From Hexactinellida sp. DTS-2022 (taxonomy: Eukaryota > Porifera > Hexactinellida): a stretch of DNA of 64,000 nucleotides. The stretch is taken from contig JAPNXP010000004.1 of the NCBI GenBank assembly GCA_028753945.1, positions 2,418,001-2,482,000 on the forward strand. Reading direction: 5' to 3'. The translations under genes were made by a program, and so were the position numbers. Below the pieces are notes generated by a model. It was not told where the DNA came from, did not search any database, and worked only from the letters and a program-made list of their open reading frames with translations. This document shows, piece by piece, positions 57,495 through 64,000 of the stretch (position 1 is the stretch's first letter; every line of letters begins with the position of its first letter).

Positions 57495-58200
57495 GATCTA
57501 CAATTTTAGAAACAGGAATATTAGATACATTATTACCGTATAGTATACTCTAATTGTAACCCCTAATCGAATAATCGCCTACCTCCAATAATCGCGTCCG
57601 CCGTCCATCAATTACTAACTGTAGGTAGGTGTATATTATATAAATAATTAAGTTACTTATAAACAAACAAAGTAATTATTTTTATAATACAATCAACGGC
57701 TATTCCAACTCACGTCAGGAGCCTGGATGATGCCGGTGCACCCACCTGGGATGACTGCTATGTCAATAGACAATTTCTTTATTGTAGACTTGGTTGCTTT
57801 GCTGATATGTGATCGAAAGCTGTCCTATACGAGGAAACGATGCCTGAAAGAGAGTTCCCAGGACTTCGTTCAACCACACCTTGGTAAGGTCCTGGTTCAT
57901 CCACCTGTTAACCGACGTCACCACCTTCACTCCCTTGAATTATTCTAAATGAGGTTCCAGGCGCTTTCCTTTAGATAAAAATAAGTTCATACGTCGTGAA
58001 CGTATTACAATATAATAAGACACAAAGTACTTACCCTTAAAGACAACCATCGGCTGCAGTATTTTTCCAGTTGCTTTAGCTGCCAAGCAGACAGTTATAC
58101 GATTTTTTCGTGGCCTGTGGTCCGTATTGGCACCGACTTTACTCCCAACAAAGTCGACCGTATTATCACTTGGCATGTCGGGCCAGACTGCCGTCTCGTC

Positions 58201-58414
58201 CAGGGTGTTATCCAGGCGTATTGGGCGCTCCTAAAGGAGCGTAATTTGGATGGATTTTAATCTAGGCGTACAAAAATCGTGTCTAGGCGTACAATATCGA
58301 GAGATGCTCCCATAGACTCAATACAAAATGTGCATTTTAGGCGTACAAAATGAAAAATGAACGCGCTCAAACTAAATCTAGGCGCGCAGAATTCTTTGTC
58401 TGGATGAAAGCCTG
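58201..58414. mobile_element. hAT MITE, AGGCGCG family, copy 2 (TSD GTCTCGTC)
   Basis: Ends CAGGGTGTTATCCAGGCG / TGGATGAAAGCCTG, flanked by GTCTCGTC (58193-58200, 58415-58422). It sits directly after the MDE codons of the pogo transposase, which matches on both sides of the insertion. Confidence 0.93.
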
Positions 58415-58641
58415 GTCTCGTCCATGGCAATAATATTATCAGGTAGGTAGTTTTTATGGATGCGGCATAGAGCGGACGTATTGAATAAATTTCTCCAACT
58501 TTGGCATTAGTCACTAAGGTAGTTTATGAGCCAATGTCGTCCTTCTCCTTAGTGCGATATGGTGTGGGATGAAGAATATTTGCAACCAGCCATTCGAAGT
58601 TTCAAAACGGTCACATTCTGCCTCTACCGCCAAGTCAGAGT

Positions 58642-59044
58642 CAGTGATGTGCTCCGTTACTAATCTTCCGTTAATCCGTTATTTATATATCCCGTTACCG
58701 TTACTTTATTTCTTCCGTTACCCTTACTCCGTTGTTTTAGTTCAGTTACTCAGTTTACCATTAATCAGTTACCGTTACCCTAATGTAACTGTAACTGATC
58801 AAAAGTAACGCCAATTAATATGTTTAACGTAGTAACTATATTAATTAATGTAATGTAATGGTAAGAGTAACTGATTAAAAATAACGGTAACTAGTTAAAA
58901 GTAATTGATGTCCGTTACCGTTACTAGGCGAATCCCGTTACCTTTACTTTTTCCCGTTACCGTTACCGTTACTTTTTCCGTTACCGTTACCGTTACTTTT
59001 TCCGTTACCGTTACTCCGTTACTAAGTAACGGAGCACATCACTA
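58642..59044. mobile_element. hAT MITE made of CCGTTA repeats (TSD GTCAGAGT/GTCCGAGT)
   Basis: Ends CAGTGATGTGCTCCGTTAC / GTAACGGAGCACATCACTA; flanks (58634-58641, 59045-59052) differ at one base. Filled with CCGTTACCGTTACTTTTT and its relatives on both sides of a short AT-rich core. Confidence 0.9.
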
Positions 59045-59654
59045 GTCCGAGTTGTTATTGAACAGCTGCGTGTTCCTGGTCACAAGTAGAGATTATCTCT
59101 GCATCTCTGCAATCGAATCGATGAGCATATCTTCCATTGTCTCGCTGACAAACTTCCGACCTCCACCAGTTAGACCTTTCTTCTTGCAGGATTTGGCTGC
59201 TTCGTGGGAAATCATTTCCTCTAGCTTTCTGTTGTTGTCTTTCCACTCCAGCATTCGTTTCTGATCACCGTTATATTTCTGAGCAGCATCAGACATATTA
59301 TTCAACACACCATACTTGACTGGCTCAAGTTTCATTTATACTGAGTAGGACTTGTACTTAGGACGGGTTGCTGAGTTGTGGTTATGGTACAGTGAGAGCT
59401 AGTGTAGTGGAGGTGGCGGGAGGGGTGGTACTGATGGATTTCGCATCCATACTCAAATCAAAGAATAAGTCATAATACAACGCTACAAAAGCACGTGAAG
59501 AAAGTTTATAATAGGCTATGTATTTATTTATTAAGTATTTTAGGAATTTCTTTAAATAGCGAATACTAATAGCTCAACTGAAAAGAATTAAGTTGTGGGA
59601 GGATAAAAAAATAATCCATACCTGAAGAATCGCCCCATGGCCCCACCTGAGGGG

Positions 59655-59838
59655 CAGTGTATTATACAGCCATTTGTAAACACGCTCCTAAACCTGGTCT
59701 GATCCAATTTCCAAAAGCCTAAATCACAAATTTATGTTACAGTTTAGGAGAAGATTACAAATTTTCACGCTCCTAAATTCAAATTTTCTCAAAATCATGC
59801 TCCAAAAGAAGCGTCTCGCGATCCTGGATAATTCCTTG
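59655..59838. mobile_element. hAT MITE, AGTGTATTATACAG family, copy 2 (TSD CTGAGGGG)
   Basis: Starts CAGTGTATTATACAGCC, ends CTGGATAATTCCTTG; CTGAGGGG at 59647-59654 and 59839-59846. Confidence 0.93.
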
Positions 59839-60412
59839 CTGAGGGGCTAAAATGTATTTATCGCCCCCACCTGACGGGCTAAAAATTAATAATCGCCTAG
59901 TCTACTATTTGAATAAATACGGTATGTATGAAAACGAGTAAACTATATTATTCTGGATATGGTTGGAAATAAAATTAAGCTGGACAAATATAGAAGTGGA
60001 CTATTAGTGATAAAGTAAATTAAGGGATTATTAATGAGAGGCAAATCTTTTCAAATTTCAGGTAAATGATAGCCAGAGTTGCTCAACTCTACGCTGAGCG
60101 CGGACTGGACCTAAATAAAAGAATAGCGGACCCGATTAGACCGAGGCGTCGGTCCAGTTCGGTGGTGTCTGGGAGGCGGTTTTGTCCGGACAGTGCCATC
60201 TCAAATTAAAGAATATATTTTAATTTTCTTGATCAATTATAGGAAGCTCCAAATTAGCATGGATTTCAACCTTGATGGGATTGTACAGTAAACCCAATGT
60301 AACCAGGATAATAAAGAACTGACTGGAAGCGTTGATCGTTAGTTTCAAAATTTTATAATACACTTATGGTGTAAAAATTAATAGTTTAGTTGCTATTAAT
60401 TTTTAAACCATA

Positions 60413-60620
60413 AGTTTTAGTTGCCATGAGATTTTGAGACTTCACTATAAGTAAACCATGGATGTGCTATTGAAAACTATGCAGTGATATGTTGAAACGC
60501 TGTAGTAGAGTTACATACTAGTGTAATTCAAATATTATGGATATTTGAATCTTGGAATTTTGAGACATAGCATGTACCATAAATGTGGCATCACGTTATT
60601 ATGAGACGCTGGTTAATAAT
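60413..60620 (-). mobile_element. Eroded Ginger terminus (element E, left border)
   Basis: GTTGCCATGAGATTTTGAGAC, then AACCATGGATGTGCTATTG and CAGTGATATGTTGAAACGC follow the order seen at the left ends of Ginger A and B; ATTTTGAGACA and TATGAGACGCTGG recur to 60612. No TSD can be fixed. With the reverse-strand coiled-coil relic (61192) and integrase (63140-63965) it outlines a third Ginger element running off the right edge. Confidence 0.6.
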
Positions 60621-60795
60621 TAATTAATTAATTACATCTTTTGGACGTCTTTGAATAGATTTTGTATACAATTCAACTCTTCGATTAATCAATCATAATT
60701 CGGAAGTTAAAGCAGTAACCCAAAATCCAATGTGGATCTGAATTGTCTAGTTTTTACTAATATAATAATTTCTGAATTAACTATATGCTTTTAAT

Positions 60796-60971
60796 ATAGT
60801 AGATGTCGGATATAAGCCACCGGTCATAAGAACATATCGGATATAAGAACACTATGTAGAAAAAACAGTTGCCATATACCCTGAATAATTTATGCCGGTA
60901 TAAGAAAATGTCAGTTATAAGCACATTAAGTGCAGTTCCCGACGATGTGCTTATAACAGGCATCCACTGTA
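60796..60971. mobile_element. Eroded pogo-like MITE
   Basis: GTAGATGTCGGATATAAGCC at the left and GTGCTTATAACAGGCATCCACTGTA at the right are imperfect inverted ends with repeated GGATATAAG motifs inside. Confidence 0.5.
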
Positions 60972-61191
60972 CTAACAATTGCAGGAATACATCTTTAATA
61001 GAAGAAAAAAAAAGAAAAAACAAACAGAAGAAAAATATATTAAATTAAATAAATAAATTTACAAAAACGAATAAATAAACATACTAAATAACAAATGAAA
61101 CGGATAAATAATCAAATTAAAGCCCCCGAACCCTTCCTATCCTCCACTCTCATACTACTGGTCGTCCTTCTCAAACTCCAATTACCCAAGT

Positions 61192-61358
61192 AGTGTTCTT
61201 CTGATCGTCAACAGGTCCCTTTCCAAGCCCAATTTTTTAAATTCCCACTCAATCCTCTCCATCTGAATTAAATCTATAATTTTTCCACTTTGTTCTGAAT
61301 TCGACTTGAGGATGCTTGCCGCGAAAGTTGTCTTAGCGATATGGGTGGTTTCAAGCTT
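61192..61358 (-). pseudogene. Coiled-coil gene remnant of Ginger E
   Basis: The reverse strand is open for about 55 codons: KLETTHIAKTTFAASILKSN, SEQSGKIIDLIQMERIEWEF, KKLGLERDLLTIRRTLLG and a stop. The block MERIEWEFKK parallels MKRAEWEIEKK of the Ginger B gene, and ERDLLTIRRTLLG parallels EREILTLRRMLLG of Ginger A. A start codon is not visible; the frame is closed upstream. Confidence 0.5.
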
Positions 61359-61423
61359 ATTGTGAATATTTTATTGTAACTCTCTAATATTGCCTGTAAT
61401 AGTATAACTAACCATATTATCCT

Positions 61424-62030
61424 ACACTAACCGGACAAAAGTATTTGAACAACAATAATTTGTATTTACATTCATGTTTCTAGAAGCATAATAGCATTGG
61501 TAGATGCATCAACATTGCTACAGGGTTGTATCAACTCATTTTGAGTTGGCAGAATCAATTCATTTTCTTGAATGAGTTGGTGACAGCAAAATGAATGAGT
61601 TGAATGAGTTGGTGACAGCAAAATGAATGAGTTGAATGAGTTGGTAGACAAAATATGAGTTATTTTGCCAACTCAAAATGAGTTGATACAACCCTACTAC
61701 CGACCATGGCCAGACAACTTTCACTTTGTCGTAACATTAATGCGTAGGGAGATCCAAATTTGGGCGGATCACTTTTGAGAGCCGACCTACGCAGCTGTAA
61801 ATGTATTAGTAAACAGAAAATTTAAGATATTCGTTAGTTAAAATTAGTTTAATAATAGATGAATGGGCAGAATCAACTCATTTTCTTGAATGAGTTGAAT
61901 GAGTTGGTAACAGCAAAATGAATGAGTTGAATGAGATGGTGAAGGAAATTTGAATGAGTTGGTAGACAAAAAAAGAGTTGTTTTGCCAACTCAAAATGAG
62001 CTGATACAACCCTGATAATGACCATAAAGT
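61424..62030. mobile_element. Tc1-like MITE fragment interrupted by AACTCATT-family hAT MITEs
   Basis: CACTAACCGGACAAAAGTAT at 61424 opens a Tc1-like MITE. At 61521-61695 CAGGGTTGTATCAACTC ... GAGTTGATACAACCCTA interrupts it, and 61866-62012 is a second, more eroded member. Both are rich in GAATGAGTTG. TSDs are unclear. Confidence 0.6.
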
Positions 62031-62224
62031 TATTTGAAATTATGTTTTAAAAGATGCATTATGTAGTCCTATGTAGTTAATGTGTCCAGAGATAAACAAT
62101 GCAGAACAACCAAGTAACTTTATTTGCATATTTTGAATATTATGCTGAAATAGCTAGCAGTCGCTCGCAATATCGTTGACAATATAAAGAAACGTACAAG
62201 ATGTCTAGAAGTAAAATGTGCTCT

Positions 62225-62290
62225 GAGAAATATTTGAGGCGCTGTGGTATTTTGAGGAGCCTATATGATACTCTAGAAGCCATATACACT
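62225..62290. mobile_element. Isolated Ginger B-like end fragment
   Basis: GGCGCTGTGGTATTTTGAGG then AGCCTATATGATACTCTAGA matches the outer 60 bases of the Ginger B terminus with few changes; the rest is absent. Confidence 0.6.
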
Positions 62291-62921
62291 TCAAAATCCC
62301 TATCCGTGCTCTGTGGCCCGGAGGCTTCCTGTACCTCGAATTTGTACGGATCTGGGAAATACGATGGTTGGTGCACATGGAATTCCATAGTGCATTAACT
62401 ATATTTTTCAAATTCCTTAAAAAATTAACACAGATATTTTTGGCGCGATGTAGATAATTTAAGATATGTATCTGGTATGTAATTTTGTCATTAAACTCCA
62501 TTATTGATTAAATTTATTCATAGTTAGTTTTTCTTTACCCTAAAAGGGTGCCCAGATCTGGAAGATCCGGATGACGGAGGTAATAGTGTACTATGTGCTA
62601 TCTCAAATTACAATGTGTTATTTTTGGAACTGTATTGAGCCTCTGGGTGCAACAATTTTCCGCTTTCAAGTTTACCCCGATTTTTTGCACATATTCCCTA
62701 CCCAATGTTTGTTAAAGGGAGGTGCACATGCCTTCTCTGCCCCCCCCTAAATCAGTCCTGAGAGATGTAGAGATTTGCAATGAAAATATTGCATAGAAAG
62801 GGTGAGATAACTCCGAATTTAGCCAAAACTATCTACACATTATAAAACTTAATTTTTCTTTGTATATATATATATATTTGTTTGTATGTAAATAGTGTAG
62901 GCATTTCTATTACTCGTATTA

Positions 62922-63064
62922 CAGTGCAACCTCGATTATCCGGACCCATTGGGATCGAACGAAAATGTCCGTATAAACTAAAGTCCGGATAATCGAGGTC
63001 ATTTGTATATAATAGTATAGGATTGGGATTTGGACCCATATCCGGATAATCGAGGTTTGCACTG
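62922..63064. mobile_element. Small pogo-like MITE (TSD TA)
   Basis: Ends CAGTGCAACCTCGATTATCC / GGATAATCGAGGTTTGCACTG, flanked by TA; 143 bp with an internal copy of the same motif (62985-63000). Confidence 0.9.
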
Positions 63065-63139
63065 TAATTATATTTTCAAAGATTTGTGGTCTTACATACT
63101 TCCCCAGTTGAATAGTTAATGACAAAATATTCAAAATGT

Positions 63140-63965
63140 CTAATATCTTTACCTTGATAATGCTGCCATATTTTCGGACTCTAAATGTGAGATATAGTAG
63201 CTCAGCAATAACTTCGGAGCTATTTTTCGTCCTAAGTGGTAGGGCGAATATATATTTGCTCAGGTAGCAAATAACTACGAGTACATGTTTGTACCAGTGT
63301 ATTATACAGCCATTTGTAAATACGCTCCTAATCCTGGTCTGATGCAATTTCATACGCCTGAATCACAAATTATTGTTACCGTATAGGAGAGGATTCCAAA
63401 TTTTCGCGCTCCTAAATTCCAATTTTCCAAAAATCATACTCCAAAAGGAGCGTTTCGCGCTCCTGGATAATTCCTTGGTTTGTACCCTAACACATTTGGA
63501 GGCATATCTACGAATAGATCAATAAATATGTGCCAAGGTCTCTCAGGTGGAGAAATGGGCTGAAGTTCTCTATGCGGTTGTGGGATTTTGGAAGAAGAAA
63601 TTTGACAATGATGGCAAGACTTTACCTATACAGAGAAATAGTCAACTTCTAGAAAGTTCTGTAAATAATGATTATTAAATTTGGATAGTATATTAGTTAA
63701 TGTTTTTAAGAAATTAATAAGTGATATTATGTACATACGTCCATTGATTAGAAATGCAGTTGTACCCTATATACGGCGACAGATTAATCAATCTGTTTAT
63801 ACATTTTATCCCAGAAGCATCTTTTCAAGGATGGAAACAGACATTGCATTGATCCCGGGATGATCAATATGACAAGCTTCCAAGATTTGAGGAATTTCAG
63901 AAGTAAGAGGAAATTCGAAACGCTCCAAAGCCCCTCATTTGTTCGGAATAGTCTAGAAATAAAGT
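63140..63965 (-). pseudogene. Integrase relic, probably of Ginger element E
   Basis: Reading leftwards from 63965, frames give a histidine zinc-domain part (EACHIDHPGINAM), then after a gap KSCHHCQISSSKIPQPHREL with the CxxC half. WHIFIDLFVDMPPNVLGYK carries the first Asp of an integrase core, and the core continues beyond the MITE at 63295-63477 as HVLVVICYLSKYIFALPLRT, comparable with HILVTVCYLSKYVAVRALKS of Ginger B. It is a broken fossil. The closeness to Ginger B and the nearby Ginger remnants favour Ginger, but another gypsy-like integrase source cannot be excluded. Confidence 0.68.
63295..63477. mobile_element. hAT MITE, AGTGTATTATACAG family, copy 3 (TSD GTTTGTAC)
   Basis: CAGTGTATTATACAGCC ... 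CTGGATAATTCCTTG, flanked by GTTTGTAC (63287-63294, 63478-63485). Confidence 0.93.
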
Positions 63966-64000
63966 GAAGGACATATATACTGTCATCAAATACGTACATT

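Larger units (their letters stand above)
57700..59335 (-). pseudogene. pogo/Tigger-type transposase relic
   Basis: Reading leftwards from 59335: LNNMSDAAQKYNGDQKRMLE, WKDNNRKLEEM, TGGGRKFVSETMEDMLID is the psq/CENP-B-type helix-turn-helix and linker. About 58625-58525: FETSNGWLQIFF, then HIALRRRTT is the second helix-turn-helix block. About 58440-58420: NIIAMDET with the first catalytic Asp, continued after the MITE by MPSDNTVDFVGSKVGANTDH (57940-58193). About 57850-57700: WDSFRSHI with the second Asp and IPGGCTGIIQAPDVSWN with the third. All parts of a roughly 450-residue family protein are recognisable, but two MITEs and several frame changes interrupt it. Confidence 0.82.
57536..59922 (-). 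mobile_element. pogo-like element with three MITE insertions
   Basis: Left end CCGTATAGTATACTC... and the inverse of the right end CCGTATTTATTCAAATAG are similar and flanked by TA; both ends have AATAATCGCC nearby (57570, 59888). Inside is a reverse-strand transposase. hAT MITEs at 58201, 58642 and 59655 account for about 800 bp. It begins 37 bp after the TSD of Ginger B. Confidence 0.72.

Noticed and set aside
58569-58808. 79-codon frame (LPLLYFFRYPYSVV) as a membrane protein
   Set aside because: It is a translation of the CCGTTA array of the hAT MITE 58642-59044.

Overview
This 64 kb window is AT-rich eukaryotic DNA, most likely from an invertebrate animal. I find no gene I would assign to the host. 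The spliced genes with GT..AG introns, THAP/P-element, hAT (ZBED5- and ZMYM1-like), FLYWCH-MULE, pogo, Ginger and RAG1/Transib-like transposases and dense short non-autonomous elements fit a metazoan, but nothing here names the species. I see no LTR pair, capsid or envelope gene, CRISPR array, rRNA or convincing tRNA.

Almost everything I could explain is cut-and-paste DNA transposon, often nested. About nineteen short elements of the hAT type can be delimited to the base by CAG...CTG-like or TAG...CTA ends and 8-bp target-site duplications (TSDs). TA-flanked Tc1/pogo-like MITEs, two piggyBac-like elements sharing one TTAA, a FLYWCH-MULE with a 9-bp TSD and a MULE-like foldback element with a 10-bp TSD complete the set.

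Layout. 0-6.3 kb: P-element relic, nested Tc1-like/hAT MITEs, ZBED5-like hAT relic. 6.7-16.1 kb: an old Ginger element (A) that lost its integrase core and carries at least six later insertions, one a 2.8-kb MULE that itself holds a hAT MITE. 16-24.5 kb: MITEs, a second P-element relic with THAP remains, and a short Ginger MITE. 25-31 kb: hairpin repeat, RAG1/Transib-like relic, ZMYM1-like hAT relic. 31-36 kb: MITEs, a G/C-run minisatellite, a possible integrase fragment. 36-44 kb: second MULE relic, foldback element, third P-element relic split by the piggyBac-like pair, and inverted homologous blocks. 45-49.6 kb: tandem hairpin/AAT-tailed repeats and MITEs.

49.6-57.5 kb is the centrepiece: Ginger B, 7,887 bp, with a GATC TSD and 132-bp terminal inverted repeats identical at every position. 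It encodes a 10-exon transposase predicted at 802 residues, with an HHCC zinc domain, a DD35E integrase core and a C-terminal OTU cysteine protease triad. A second small coiled-coil gene lies downstream with its own TATA-like box and poly(A) signal. Related coiled-coil remnants occur at the matching place in Ginger A and in a third, reverse-strand Ginger relic (E) at the right edge, so this looks like a recurrent and possibly undescribed accessory gene of this Ginger lineage. 57.5-59.9 kb is a pogo-like element with three hAT MITE insertions; 60-64 kb is Ginger E plus small repeats.
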